From the NCBI RefSeq assembly GCF_029054785.1, contig NZ_JAIDEN010000023.1, positions 1-42,198 of the forward strand: 42,198 nt of DNA. The letters are read 5' to 3'. This DNA is from Duncaniella sp. GTDB taxonomy: Bacteria > Bacteroidota > Bacteroidia > Bacteroidales > Muribaculaceae. The notes below the pieces were generated by a model. It was not told the DNA's origin and ran no database searches. It was given only the letters and a program-made list of their open reading frames with translations. A program made the position numbers and the translations under genes. This document shows, piece by piece, positions 1-9,201 of this stretch (its first letter is position 1; each line of letters opens with the position of its first letter).

Positions 1-2803
1 GGTTGCGCGGGCAGCGGGTCTGGCAGGGGGTGGTCGGCGGCTCGTTGGCGATTATGGTCTCAGGAACTACCTTCGGGCGTGCGCCGGGATGGACTCCTTC
101 GGGGGCGGTGAAGAAGTCGAGGATCTGTTTCATCAGGGCATCGCGCTCGTAGCTTCCGGTGATGGTCTCGAAGGGGAAGCCGAGGGTTACGGCACGGTGG
201 GTGCCTGGATCGAAGGCTACGCCGGCTATGTAGTCGTTTTCGGTGTAGCGCAGTATGGCAGTGCCGTTCGATTTGTCGATCGGGCTGAATGATTCCGGCG
301 ATTCTACGGCATAGCAGTCGGCGTTGAGCTGCTGACGGAAGGTGAACGAGAGGCCGGGGCTGAATTCATTGTATTTCGACTTGACCTCGCGGACCTTGCC
401 TGTGACGGTAGCCTTGGCCTGGCGCCACTGGAGGCCTAAGACAGAGTGGCCGAACCGGCTGTCGGAAACCCGCCGGTCGCCTGACGACAGTGGATTGTCG
501 AAGAGATCGGAGCCGATATAGCTGCCTGAAACGAAGAGAGAGCCTCCGCCGTCGCAGAACTCGCTCAGACGTTGTTTGAGCTGTTCGGTAAAGGGTTTGA
601 ACTTGCGTTCCTGCGAGGTGCCTACGGTGATTTCCTTCTGCTTGCCGAGGATGAGGTCTATGATCCCGACCTCAGGCATGTTGTCGACAAAGGCATCAAC
701 TCCGGCTGAGATGAAAGAATAGCCTGCGGCGCGTATCGAGGTGCCGTGGACATAGACGAAATCAAAGGTGTTGCCCGCAAAGACTTCGGTCTCGTGAGTG
801 GCGTGGCTCGCGCCATGTCCGGGGGAATCGTTGGAGGTCCACTCGATTCCGGGGCGGAATTCGGTCTGACAGCCGGTGAAATGGATGTCCTGAATGTAGG
901 GCACACCGTGGTCTTCCTCATAGTCGAAGCCGACGCGCCCTGAGGCGTAGATTTCGGCAGGGCCTGAGATGCGGGTGAATCCGTTGACAATGAGCACCTG
1001 CGGCTTGTCAGTCGCGGTGTTGCACAGCGAGAGGATTTCAGAGGGGAAACTGATGCCGCCGTCGTTGCCTGCCACGATCTTGTAGCTGTATATGTGGTCA
1101 TCGTTGACACGCACTGTCAGCCAGGGATCGTCTGTCACGGCCAGTTCGGTGAATGCCCCGTCGTCGACACGCTCGTAGACAATATAATATGTGGGCTTGG
1201 CCGACGGTTCAAGCGGGTCGTCGACTCCCTGCCAGGTCAGCAGATACTCCCCGCCGCTTCCGGAAATGCGGAACCGGCTCACGGGCAGAGGCTCGACCAC
1301 GTAAGGCACTCCGTCTTTTTCGTGGAGGTATTTCAGTATGCCCTTATAGATCGCGCGGCTGACGGTGAAGCGGAAGGTCGGGTCAAGGCCGTAGCGCATG
1401 TCGGCGAAATTCTGGTGGCTGAGGAGTTCGATGAGCATTGCAGGGACCTGAGTGTCCGTCACTTCGCGGTAAGGCTTGTTGCGGAGTTTGCGCCGGGTCC
1501 ATGTCGGCTCGTAGAGAGTCTGAATGTCGCTGACAATCTGGTCGGTCACAATGTCGGCATAGCGTTTTGAGGTAGTGCGCGCCTCTCCGCTGCCAAGCCG
1601 GCTTCCTTTGGTGTAGACGATAGGCATTGTGCCTACGGTCTCGTCCGGGCCGGAGGTTGTGCCTGCGTCGGTGTGGAATGCAAACGAGAGGTCAATCGGA
1701 ATACCGAGGCCTTTCTGGCCCGGAAGCTGCGAGGAGCCTCCGGCGAGGTAGTTGACCCACAGAGCGCGGCTCTTGTAGTCATCCTCATAGTCATTCTCTC
1801 CGTCGGTGATGCTGTAAACCGAAGAGGGGATACCGGCCCACTGCATCCAGTAGCGGGCGCCCTCCGTGAAGCGCGGATAGGTGCTGACTGTGGGTTCTCC
1901 GCCGGGAGCCGAGCGGCTGACGTTGCCCATGCCGCCGCCGATCTTGACGGCGTCGGCGGTGACGATCCTGCCGCTTTCCGACGAAAGATTGGAGAGTTCG
2001 ACCACCGGACGGTCGCTTTTTCCGGCAGCGAAGGGGAAGGTGCCGAGATAGACCCATGTACCGCCGCCGATGTGCTGGTTGACCTCAAATTCCTCGCTTC
2101 CGGCGAGGGAGTTGACGGTGTAGCGGGCATTGCGGGCGCTGTTGGGCAGAGAGGCATAGCTGACGTAGAGGGCGTAGTTGCCACCTTCGGGAAAGTCGGC
2201 ATACCATGAGGCGGTCGACACCTTGGCCGGGTCGGTCACAGTGGCCACCTCGCGGACTGTCCCCATGCGGAAGGGGTTGTCGCCGTTGCCCAATACATCT
2301 TTTTTGTAGCCGAAGCCTTTGACTCCGCTTGCAGAGGCCCATTTCTGCTGGCCGTTTTTCTCGTTGTAGTCTTTCTGTGCGTATCCGCCGTCCATGTCAA
2401 TGATTATTTCCTGGGTCGATGTGTCGCGTTCGCGGGGAGAGAGCACGTAGGCCCCGGCATTCTCAAGCATCGGGACGAGGTAGGGGAGGACATAGGCCTG
2501 AGGATAGAGGTCCTCGACAGTACCCATCAGACGGGCGCGCTGCCACATCCACCGCTCCTCGTTCTGGTCGAAATAGCGCCCGTGGCTTTGCCAGAGAGCG
2601 ATGTTTTTTCCGGCAAGACCCTTTTTCACCGAAGGAGCGTCGACACGGGTGACAAATGGCTCGCGAGCCGGACGCGGAACTGCCGGCGCAGAGGCCTTCT
2701 GGGTGGTTTTAGCGGTTTTGGCTTTGCTTCTTCTCGGCGTTTTGGTGGCTGCACCTGCAACGAGAGTGCAGAATATCATCAATATGGAAATAATCTGTTT
2801 CAT
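1..2803 (-). CDS. Golvesin-domain / N-acetylmuramoyl-L-alanine amidase-like exported protein (3' end outside window)
   Basis: The reading frame is open from the ATG at 2803 to the window edge (at least 934 codons, no stop seen), so the C-terminus is missing. The N-terminus is a signal peptide (MKQIISILMIF, then a small-residue segment) followed by a Lys/Ala/Pro-rich linker. Residues that could form an Amidase_3-type zinc site are spread over the first half: H74 (QSHGRYFD), E97 (GTVEDLY), H377 (FAFHTDAG) and E459 (MLIELLSHQN). Between E97 and H377 lies a golvesin C-terminal-like beta domain (YALYVSYASLPNS, GGGTWVYLGTF, VTADAVKIGGG). A fibronectin-like and further globular part follow. Bacteroidales relatives are often labelled xanthan lyase because of the golvesin domain. 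Peptidoglycan amidase activity is inferred from the four ligands, not proven. It is probably periplasmic or surface-located. Confidence 0.8.
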   Translation of the reverse strand, partial: MKQIISILMIFCTLVAGAATKTPRRSKAKTAKTTQKASAPAVPRPAREPFVTRVDAPSVKKGLAGKNIALWQSHGRYFDQNEERWMWQRARLMGTVEDLYPQAYVLPYLVPMLENAGAYVLSPRERDTSTQEIIIDMDGGYAQKDYNEKNGQQKWASASGVKGFGYKKDVLGNGDNPFRMGTVREVATVTDPAKVSTASWYADFPEGGNYALYVSYASLPNSARNARYTVNSLAGSEEFEVNQHIGGGTWVYLGTFPFAAGKSDRPVVELSNLSSESGRIVTADAVKIGGGMGNVSRSAPGGEPTVSTYPRFTEGARYWMQWAGIPSSVYSITDGENDYEDDYKSRALWVNYLAGGSSQLPGQKGLGIPIDLSFAFHTDAGTTSGPDETVGTMPIVYTKGSRLGSGEARTTSKRYADIVTDQIVSDIQTLYEPTWTRRKLRNKPYREVTDTQVPAMLIELLSHQNFADMRYGLDPTFRFTVSRAIYKGILKYLHEKDGVPYVVEPLPVSRFRISGSGGEYLLTWQGVDDPLEPSAKPTYYIVYERVDDGAFTELAVTDDPWLTVRVNDDHIYSYKIVAGNDGGISFPSEILSLCNTATDKPQVLIVNGFTRISGPAEIYASGRVGFDYEEDHGVPYIQDIHFTGCQTEFRPGIEWTSNDSPGHGASHATHETEVFAGNTFDFVYVHGTSIRAAGYSFISAGVDAFVDNMPEVGIIDLILGKQKEITVGTSQERKFKPFTEQLKQRLSEFCDGGGSLFVSGSYIGSDLFDNPLSSGDRRVSDSRFGHSVLGLQWRQAKATVTGKVREVKSKYNEFSPGLSFTFRQQLNADCYAVESPESFSPIDKSNGTAILRYTENDYIAGVAFDPGTHRAVTLGFPFETITGSYERDALMKQILDFFTAPEGVHPGARPKVVPETIIANEPPTTPCQTRCPRN

Positions 2804-3004
2804 AAGTGTTGACCTCTTGGAGTATGTTTGTTTTGGCTTATATTAAAAGCAAACAGACTCTTATGGAGTTATAACATCCCGGCGGCTGATTGCACTGATG
2901 CCGGAGGACGTTTTTTTGATCCAAATTCAGAAAGTTTCTTGAAATTTAAGAGACTTCCGCTGGGGCGAGGTTCCGTGCGGATGGAGTGGGGATCCGGCGG
3001 AATC
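2804..3004. other. Intergenic, no gene seen
   Basis: About 200 bp between the stop of pdxB and the start of the amidase-like gene, both on the minus strand. I see no convincing TAnnTTTG promoter and no terminator hairpin. The short frames here show no protein-like composition. Confidence 0.5.
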
Positions 3005-4054
3005 TCAGCAATGTGGTTCGGGGCGAAGATTGTAGTTGTTGCGGAGTGATTCGAACTCCTTGCCGACTGAGGCCTCAGGCGACGGGAGGCACCGCAGGAT
3101 GTGGTCGGCGTCGATGTGATAGGCAAGCATCTCCTCGGTGACGGTTTCCGGGACGGGGCACACTCCGGGGAGTCCGGCGCTTAGTTTTTCGGCAGTGACC
3201 GCAAGTCCGAAGTGCTTTTGCAGATGGAGGGCAAGTGCGTCAAGCACCATTGCGGTCGCCCGGATCTTGCCTTCGGCTGAATATCCGGCTATGTGGGGAG
3301 TGGCCACGATCGCCTTTGACAGCAGTTCCTGATCTATATCAGGCTCGTTTTCCCAGCAGTCGATCGCCACAGCCGAGATGATTCTGCGTTTCAGAGCATC
3401 TTTAAGCGCCGCGGTATCGGCCACGGCGCCGCGGGCGGCGTTGATGATCAGCGGGCGGCGGCGCGTCGATGTGAGAAAGTCTTCATTGATGAGATGGAAG
3501 GTCGGCCAGGGACCGGAGGTGGTGAAGGGCGTATGGACTGAAATGAAATCAGCCTCTCCGGCAAGCTCCCGCAGGGAGCGGTAGTCAAAGTTGCCGTCGC
3601 CGCTCTGCTGTTTCGGCGGATCGTTGAGGATTGTCTTCATCCCAAGGCCGATAGCCCAGCGGTTGAGGATTGTGCCGACGTTGCCCACTCCGATGATGCC
3701 GAGAGTCTTTCCGGCGAGCGGTTCTCCAGGGCCAAGAAAGAATCTGATTGCCGAAAGGACATATTGGGCCACGGCAGGTGCGTTGCATCCCGGCGCGTTG
3801 GCCACGGTGATTCCGCGTGAGCGGCAGTAGTCCAGGTCAATGTGGTCTGTCCCGATTGTCGCCGTGCCGATGAAGGAGCATTTTGAGTTTTCAAGCAGAG
3901 AGGCGTCACAGCGTGTACGTGTACGGGTCAGGAGTATATCGGCATCGCGGACTGTGTCGGCTGTTATGGCGTCGCCCGGAAGGAGTGTCAGTTCTCCGAG
4001 ATCTCTGACGGCGTCAGCTATATATGGAATGTTGCGGTCGGCTACGATTTTCAT
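3005..4054 (-). CDS. pdxB: Erythronate-4-phosphate dehydrogenase
   Basis: 349 aa, a D-2-hydroxyacid dehydrogenase acting in the DXP-dependent pyridoxal 5'-phosphate pathway by oxidising 4-phosphoerythronate with NAD. The N-terminus MKIVADRNIPYI is typical of PdxB. The Rossmann motif GKTLGIIGVGNVG, the catalytic region INAARGAVADTAAL and the later WENEPDID and TPHIAGYS blocks are all visible, and a C-terminal dimerisation extension is present as in PdxB rather than in SerA. The ATG at 4054 is preferred over an upstream in-frame GTG at 4090 because it matches the family N-terminus. It lies about 55 bp downstream of the DUF6427-like gene on the same strand and may share its transcript. Confidence 0.93.
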   Translation of the reverse strand: MKIVADRNIPYIADAVRDLGELTLLPGDAITADTVRDADILLTRTRTRCDASLLENSKCSFIGTATIGTDHIDLDYCRSRGITVANAPGCNAPAVAQYVLSAIRFFLGPGEPLAGKTLGIIGVGNVGTILNRWAIGLGMKTILNDPPKQQSGDGNFDYRSLRELAGEADFISVHTPFTTSGPWPTFHLINEDFLTSTRRRPLIINAARGAVADTAALKDALKRRIISAVAIDCWENEPDIDQELLSKAIVATPHIAGYSAEGKIRATAMVLDALALHLQKHFGLAVTAEKLSAGLPGVCPVPETVTEEMLAYHIDADHILRCLPSPEASVGKEFESLRNNYNLRPEPHC

Positions 4055-4110
4055 GTGTCGGTTTTGGTGTCGTGGTGCTTTGCTCACCACCTTATTTATA
4101 GTATTATGTC

Positions 4111-5097
4111 TCAGCTCAGCATATCCCAGATGTATATTCCCAGATAGGCCGCCATCAGGGTGACCACAGCGATGTAGCCTCGCCTCATGACCGTGAAGCG
4201 GAAGAAATGGCCCACCTGAAAAGCCACACAGGCGTTCAGCAGGGTGATGTAGAGCGGAAGGTTCGTGAAGTTGACAATGGCGAAAATGCCTGTTGCGATC
4301 GAGAGGAGTGTCAGCACACCGTTATAGGCGCGGGCCTGTGCGTTGAAACCGATGATCTTTATGAGGTTTATGTTGCCGAAAAGAAAGCCGGTCAGCAGTG
4401 TCAGTGCCGCAGCCGAAAGCAGAGGCCAGTCGGCCTGTCCGTCGAAGAGCATCGAGGGTGGAGTGAAGCAGAACTGCGGGATTTCCGGCTCAGGCACCAG
4501 ACCGAGCCCCCATGTGATCCAGGCCGGAGTGATGTTGCCTAAGATCGCAGCGAGGATTTTCTTGAGGGTGAATATCCTCATCTGGCCCAAGGCGGCGATG
4601 AACACCGGAATATAGAGCGCGAACGAATATTCCGTCAGTTGTCCCAATCCGATGAGGAAAAATGTCAGGAAGACGCGCCGTGAGCTTATACGCTGGTTAT
4701 AGATGCTGAATATCAGCCAGACGGCCCCCATCATTATGAGCGCTAAAAGGGAGGAGGCGCCGAGCTGCCCCATCACCACCGGCGTGCAGGCCGTTATGAA
4801 AACGAAATAGGCCGCGAAGAAGGCCGATGTGGTCCTAAGCAGGTTGAAATGGCGGTTGATAACTATCATCACCGCGCCCGTGGCGAGCACAATCAGAAGA
4901 TTGAGCCACATTGAGAGGCTTCCTGCGCCGAGCCATGACGAGGGTGTCGGGAAAGCCACTGTGCGGAAATCGCCCAGGTGGGGGATCTTGCCTGCAAGCT
5001 CTGCCTGCAAGGTCATAAAAACCGCCGCGAGGCCTATGAGCACGCCCATGCCTCGCGAACGGATTATTCGGGTAAAAGTGAGTTCTTTACGGGTCAT
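4111..5097 (-). CDS. DUF6427-like polytopic membrane protein
   Basis: 328 aa with roughly nine to ten hydrophobic segments (for example GVLIGLAAVFMTL, LLIVLATGAVMIVI, FFAAYFVFITACTPVVM, SLLALIMMGAVWLIFSI). It resembles the uncharacterised DUF6427 family of Bacteroidota inner-membrane proteins. Its ATG overlaps the purD stop codon as ATGA, which implies translational coupling and one operon. Function is unknown; the purD-linked context is common in Bacteroidales but does not reveal a role. Confidence 0.75.
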   Translation of the reverse strand: MTRKELTFTRIIRSRGMGVLIGLAAVFMTLQAELAGKIPHLGDFRTVAFPTPSSWLGAGSLSMWLNLLIVLATGAVMIVINRHFNLLRTTSAFFAAYFVFITACTPVVMGQLGASSLLALIMMGAVWLIFSIYNQRISSRRVFLTFFLIGLGQLTEYSFALYIPVFIAALGQMRIFTLKKILAAILGNITPAWITWGLGLVPEPEIPQFCFTPPSMLFDGQADWPLLSAAALTLLTGFLFGNINLIKIIGFNAQARAYNGVLTLLSIATGIFAIVNFTNLPLYITLLNACVAFQVGHFFRFTVMRRGYIAVVTLMAAYLGIYIWDMLS

Positions 5098-6494
5098 CCG
5101 CGGTTTTCACTCAGTTTTTTAAGGTCCTGGCCGATGTCGCGGCGCATATATTTTCCGTTGAATTCGACAGTCTTTGCTGCGGCATAGCTGTTGGCCAGTG
5201 CTGAGTCGATCGAATCGCCGTAGGCGCTGCAAGCGATCACGCGTCCGCCTGAAGTCAGGAGCTTGCCGTCGGCAGTGCGCTTGGTTCCGGCATGGAAGAG
5301 GATTGCATTGGCCATCGGAGAGTCGGCTCCGGTGATCTCCTCGCCCTTGGCATAGCTGCCGGGGTAGCCGCCTGACACGACCATTACTGTGGTTGCGTGG
5401 CGCGGATCCTCGGCCAGAGGCATGGTGCCGAGATTGCCTTTGGCTGCGGCTTCGAGCAGCGGGAGCAGGTCAGATGCGATGCGCAGCATCACCACTTCAG
5501 TTTCCGGGTCGCCCATGCGGACGTTGTATTCGATCACCATCGGCTCGCCCTCAACCTCGATCAGACCGAGGAAGATGAAACCGCGGTAGGTGATGCCTTC
5601 AGCAATCAGGCCGTTGACGGTCGGAAGGATGATGCGTTCTTCGACTTTGCGCATGAATTCGCTGTCGGCGAACACGACGGGGCTGACAGCGCCCATGCCG
5701 CCGGTGTTGGGGCCGGTGTCACCTTCGCCGATACGCTTGTAGTCCTTGGCCACGGGGAGGATGCGGTAGCCGCCGTTGCCGTCGGTCAGCACGAACACCG
5801 AGCATTCGATTCCTTTGAGGAACTCCTCGATCACGACAGTGGCCGATGACTTGCCGAACATTCCGCCGAGCATTTCGCGCAGCGATGCCTTGGCTTCGTC
5901 AAGGGAGTCGATGATCAGCACACCCTTGCCTGCGGCGAGGCCGTCGGCTTTGAGCACGTATGGAGCCTTGAGTGATTCGAGGAATTTGCATCCCTCCTCG
6001 ACGGTCTCGGCTGTGAAGCTGTGGTAGGCAGCCGTGGGTATTGAGTGGCGCACCATGAACTGCTTTGCAAAGTCCTTGCTGCCTTCGAGTGCGGCGCCGG
6101 CCTTGGAGGGTCCGACGATCAGCGGCGCGCCTTCAACGTTCTGGAAGTAGTCGAAGATTCCGGCAACGAGAGGATCTTCGTTGCCGACAACGATCATGTC
6201 GATCGCGTTTGCCTTGCAGAACTCGGCGATGGCAGCGAAGTCAAGCGGGGAGAGATCTACGTTCTCGCCGTAAGCGTCGGTGCCGCCGTTGCCGGGTGCG
6301 ATGAAGAGTTTTTCCAGGCGGGGAGAGAGTGATATTTTCCATGCGAGGGCACATTCGCGGCCTCCCGATCCGAGGAGCAGCACTCTGAGCTTCTCGCCCT
6401 GGACGGCAAGAGTCTCGTCGGCGTTGAAGGGGCTGTTTTCAGGCGTGTTGCTGACAGGTTGGCACAGAGTGTTGAGATTCTGTTGGAGTGACAT
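5094..6494 (-). CDS. purD: Phosphoribosylamine-glycine ligase
   Basis: 466 aa GAR synthetase, second step of de novo purine synthesis (phosphoribosylamine + glycine + ATP to GAR). The ATP-grasp fold is clear: N-terminal GSGGRE segment, KADGLAAGKGV, IEEFLKGIECSVFVL, GPNTGGMGAVSP and EYNVRMGDPETEVVM. Two oddities stand out. About 35 poorly conserved residues precede the usual N-terminus, and the only in-frame ATG is at the far end of that extension. The near-universal GGREHA motif reads GGRECA, with Cys at residue 48. The last four bases overlap the next gene (ATGA). It is otherwise intact and of normal length. Confidence 0.95.
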   Translation of the reverse strand: MSLQQNLNTLCQPVSNTPENSPFNADETLAVQGEKLRVLLLGSGGRECALAWKISLSPRLEKLFIAPGNGGTDAYGENVDLSPLDFAAIAEFCKANAIDMIVVGNEDPLVAGIFDYFQNVEGAPLIVGPSKAGAALEGSKDFAKQFMVRHSIPTAAYHSFTAETVEEGCKFLESLKAPYVLKADGLAAGKGVLIIDSLDEAKASLREMLGGMFGKSSATVVIEEFLKGIECSVFVLTDGNGGYRILPVAKDYKRIGEGDTGPNTGGMGAVSPVVFADSEFMRKVEERIILPTVNGLIAEGITYRGFIFLGLIEVEGEPMVIEYNVRMGDPETEVVMLRIASDLLPLLEAAAKGNLGTMPLAEDPRHATTVMVVSGGYPGSYAKGEEITGADSPMANAILFHAGTKRTADGKLLTSGGRVIACSAYGDSIDSALANSYAAAKTVEFNGKYMRRDIGQDLKKLSENRG

Positions 6495-6573
6495 GGCTGT
6501 TGGGGGGGTATTAACGTGATGAAAATTCTGAATGATAAAAATTGGGGGTGGTTTTCCCGGAGTTGTCCGACGC

Positions 6574-8139
6574 TTACTCGGCAGATGAGTTGGTGTTGTC
6601 GGTGTCAGGGCGCTTCCAGCGGCGGCGGGTTCTCATGAAAGGACCGTCAGGAGCGGGGATCGACGGGCGTTTGGGCGCTTCGCCGAGCGATTTGAGCGCA
6701 TGGGGATTGCGGTGGCGCGACAGCAGCTGTTCGGCCTCGCTCTGTGCGGCAGTCTCTTCCTTGAATTTGCGGCGGCGTTCTTCGCTGCGGGCATAGCCTC
6801 CCTTCTGCGGACGGTATTTGTCTTCAAGTCTGTTGGGCTTGCGGCGTGCAGGTCCGGCATCCTTGCCGCCCATGCCTTTTTCGCGGGCGTCACGGCGCCA
6901 TTCGCTGTCGCTCTTGCGGGTCGGCTGTCGGCGTTCCTTGCGGTCAGGGGTTTCTTCCTTGATGACTCCTCCCTCACGGCGGAAATCGCTCTTGGTGCCT
7001 TCGAAGATCACATATTCGCGCAGTTCGCAGTCAAGACCGCCGTTCTGCATCGACTCTTTGACCGAGGGGGTCAGGCCGATGGCTGTCAGATAGTCGATGT
7101 TGGAGGAGATGACCCATGCGTGATAGCCGAGGAACACGCGCTTGAACTTGGTGCCGAGCATCTTGTAGAGCTGCTCCATGTCCTGGACGTTGATACGCTC
7201 GCCATAAGGGGGATTGGTGATGAGCACACCGGGGGCACCTCCGGCGGGAGCCTCGTCCCAGAGCTGGAGAGGTTTGATGCGGAGGTTGATATATTCGTCG
7301 ACTCCGGCAGCGAGGATGTTGCGTTCGGCAATCGCCACTGCTTTGGGCGAGATGTCTGATCCGTAGATCTTGAAAGGAACTTCGCGGCGTTCGGAATTCT
7401 CGGCCATCACCTTTTCGAACAGTTCGGAGTCATAGTCGCGCCAGTTCTCGAAGGCGAAGTTCTTCCGGTAGCTTCCGGGCTTGATGCCTGCGGCAATCAT
7501 GGCAGCTTCGATGAGGAAGGTGCCTGAACCGCACATCGGATCGACGAAAGGACTGTCGCCGCGCCATCCGCTTTTGAGAATGATGCCTGCGGCGAGAACC
7601 TCGTTGATCGGCGCCTCGGTCTGGGCCACACGCCATCCGCGTTTGTGGAGCGACTCGCCCGATGAGTTGAGCGAGAGGGTGACACGGTCGCCGTCGATGT
7701 GGACGTTGATCATCACGTCTGCGTCGTTCAGACGCACTCCGGGGCGCTTGTCCTGGCCGAAACGGTCTTTGAAATAGTCGACAATCGCATCTTTGACGCG
7801 GTAGGTGACGAAACGTGAGTGGGTGAACTCTGACGAGTGGGAGGTGGTGTCGATCGAGAAGGTCTTTTCGATGGACATCACATCGCTCCAGTTGTACTCT
7901 TTCACCATCTCATAGAGAGAGTCGGTGTCCTTGGCGATGAATTTGTAGATCGGCTTCAGGATCGAGAGTGCAGTGCGGCAGCAGATGTTGGCGCGATAGA
8001 GCATGGCGAGATCTCCTTCGAAAGAGACCATGCGGCGACCGGGCTCCACATTTACCGCTCCGAGCTGGCGGAGTTCTTCAGCAAGAATTTCCTCAAGACC
8101 TTTGAAGGTCTTTGCTACCATTTCAAAACGATGTTCCAT
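6574..8139 (-). CDS. rlmL: THUMP-domain class I SAM-dependent RNA methyltransferase, RlmL type
   Basis: 521 aa. The N-terminal THUMP and ferredoxin-like part begins MEHRFEMVAKTFKGLEEIL. The methyltransferase core carries VDPMCGSGTFLIEAAMIA (SAM binding) and the catalytic ITNPPYGERI motif, as in the COG0116 family that makes m2G in 23S rRNA (RlmL, m2G2445 in E. coli). The ATG at 8139 matches the family N-terminus; an in-frame upstream ATG at 8220 would add 27 residues with no family resemblance and overlap the previous gene. After about residue 390 comes a long, highly charged Arg/Lys-rich tail that looks disordered and may bind RNA. The exact target base is inferred from the family. Confidence 0.85.
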   Translation of the reverse strand: MEHRFEMVAKTFKGLEEILAEELRQLGAVNVEPGRRMVSFEGDLAMLYRANICCRTALSILKPIYKFIAKDTDSLYEMVKEYNWSDVMSIEKTFSIDTTSHSSEFTHSRFVTYRVKDAIVDYFKDRFGQDKRPGVRLNDADVMINVHIDGDRVTLSLNSSGESLHKRGWRVAQTEAPINEVLAAGIILKSGWRGDSPFVDPMCGSGTFLIEAAMIAAGIKPGSYRKNFAFENWRDYDSELFEKVMAENSERREVPFKIYGSDISPKAVAIAERNILAAGVDEYINLRIKPLQLWDEAPAGGAPGVLITNPPYGERINVQDMEQLYKMLGTKFKRVFLGYHAWVISSNIDYLTAIGLTPSVKESMQNGGLDCELREYVIFEGTKSDFRREGGVIKEETPDRKERRQPTRKSDSEWRRDAREKGMGGKDAGPARRKPNRLEDKYRPQKGGYARSEERRRKFKEETAAQSEAEQLLSRHRNPHALKSLGEAPKRPSIPAPDGPFMRTRRRWKRPDTDNTNSSAE

Positions 8140-8216
8140 GTGACAATTTATATAGTTCCTTGTTGATTTGATCAGTTGTGATAATATATAATAGGTGTGG
8201 GGGCGAGTGAGTGCGC

Positions 8217-9134
8217 TCATCGGGCCGAACGGAAGTTGTCGGCGCGGGCCTGTATCAGTTTTTCGCCTGCTTCGACATCGCGGGTGACCCAGAGGTTGCC
8301 GCCGATGACAGCGCCGTCGCCAATGGTCACGCGCCCCAGTATTGTGGAGTTGGAGTAGACCACCACTCCGTCGCCCAGGATCGGATGACGCGGGATTCCT
8401 TTCACCGGATTGTTCGAGTCGTCAGTGACAAAACTTTTGGCGCCGAGCGTCACACCCTGATAGAGCTTTACATTGCGCCCGATTATGGCTGTGGCGCCGA
8501 TGACGACTCCTGTGCCGTGGTCGATGACGAAGCCTTCACCGATGCGGGCGCCGGGATGGATGTCGATCCCGGTGTCGGAATGGGCCTGTTCGGTGATCAT
8601 GCGCGGAACCACGGGCACTTCAAGCTCAAGCAGACGGTGGGCTATGCGGTAGCTCATCGTTGCCCGGAAGCCGGGATAGCAGACAATCACTTCGTGAGTC
8701 GACGTCGCGGCCGGATCGCCGAGATAAGTGGCGTCTATGTCTGTGTCGAGGATATGGCGGATGTCGGGAAGACCGGCGATGAAAGCATCAGCCATCCGGG
8801 CGGCGATCAGGCGCAGGCCGGAAAGAGATGTACCGGAATGGTCATTGCTGAAACACAGGGCTGCGGTGATCTGCTCGGTCAGGAGGCGTTGCAGTTCGTG
8901 ACATTCGATAGTCATGACCGAGCGCATCACAGAAGTGTCATGGTCTGAATCGGTCAGAAATCCGGGGAACATCAGGCGCGAGGCCAGGTCCACGATACGG
9001 CGCACCGCGGAGTTGGAAAGCAGTGGCTCCCCTTCGCCTGTGCGGGCTGGACACACGTGGCGCATGTCGTCGATACTGCAAAGGTGACCTATCACCTCGT
9101 CGATCTGAAACCGTTTGTCCGGATTCTGTTCCAT
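8217..9134 (-). CDS. cysE: Serine O-acetyltransferase (EpsC/CysE-like)
   Basis: 305 aa. The C-terminal half is a left-handed beta-helix built from hexapeptide repeats (IDIHPGARIGEGFVIDHGTGVVIG, then GRNVKLYQGVTLGAK) with the His-Gly-Thr active-site region of serine acetyltransferases; the N-terminal half is helical, as in SAT/EpsC proteins. The enzyme makes O-acetylserine from serine and acetyl-CoA, the entry to cysteine synthesis. A TAACTTTG -7-like box lies about 30 bp upstream of the start. The rlmL-type gene follows on the same strand after 77 bp. Confidence 0.88.
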   Translation of the reverse strand: MEQNPDKRFQIDEVIGHLCSIDDMRHVCPARTGEGEPLLSNSAVRRIVDLASRLMFPGFLTDSDHDTSVMRSVMTIECHELQRLLTEQITAALCFSNDHSGTSLSGLRLIAARMADAFIAGLPDIRHILDTDIDATYLGDPAATSTHEVIVCYPGFRATMSYRIAHRLLELEVPVVPRMITEQAHSDTGIDIHPGARIGEGFVIDHGTGVVIGATAIIGRNVKLYQGVTLGAKSFVTDDSNNPVKGIPRHPILGDGVVVYSNSTILGRVTIGDGAVIGGNLWVTRDVEAGEKLIQARADNFRSAR

Positions 9135-9162
9135 AATTTCACTTATCCCTGTGCGATGACTG

Positions 9163-9170
9163 CAAAGTTA
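9163..9170 (-). promoter_or_regulatory. Bacteroidota -7 promoter box upstream of cysE
   Basis: TAACTTTG on the minus strand, 29 bp before the cysE ATG. No clear -33 TTG element at the expected distance, so this is a partial match. Confidence 0.45.
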
Positions 9171-9201
9171 CGATTTTTGGATAGGCTATAAAAATAATTG
9201 C

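Noticed and set aside
3045..3065. tRNA T-loop-like sequence (GATTCGAACTCC)
   Set aside because: It is inside the pdxB coding frame and no cloverleaf can be built around it.
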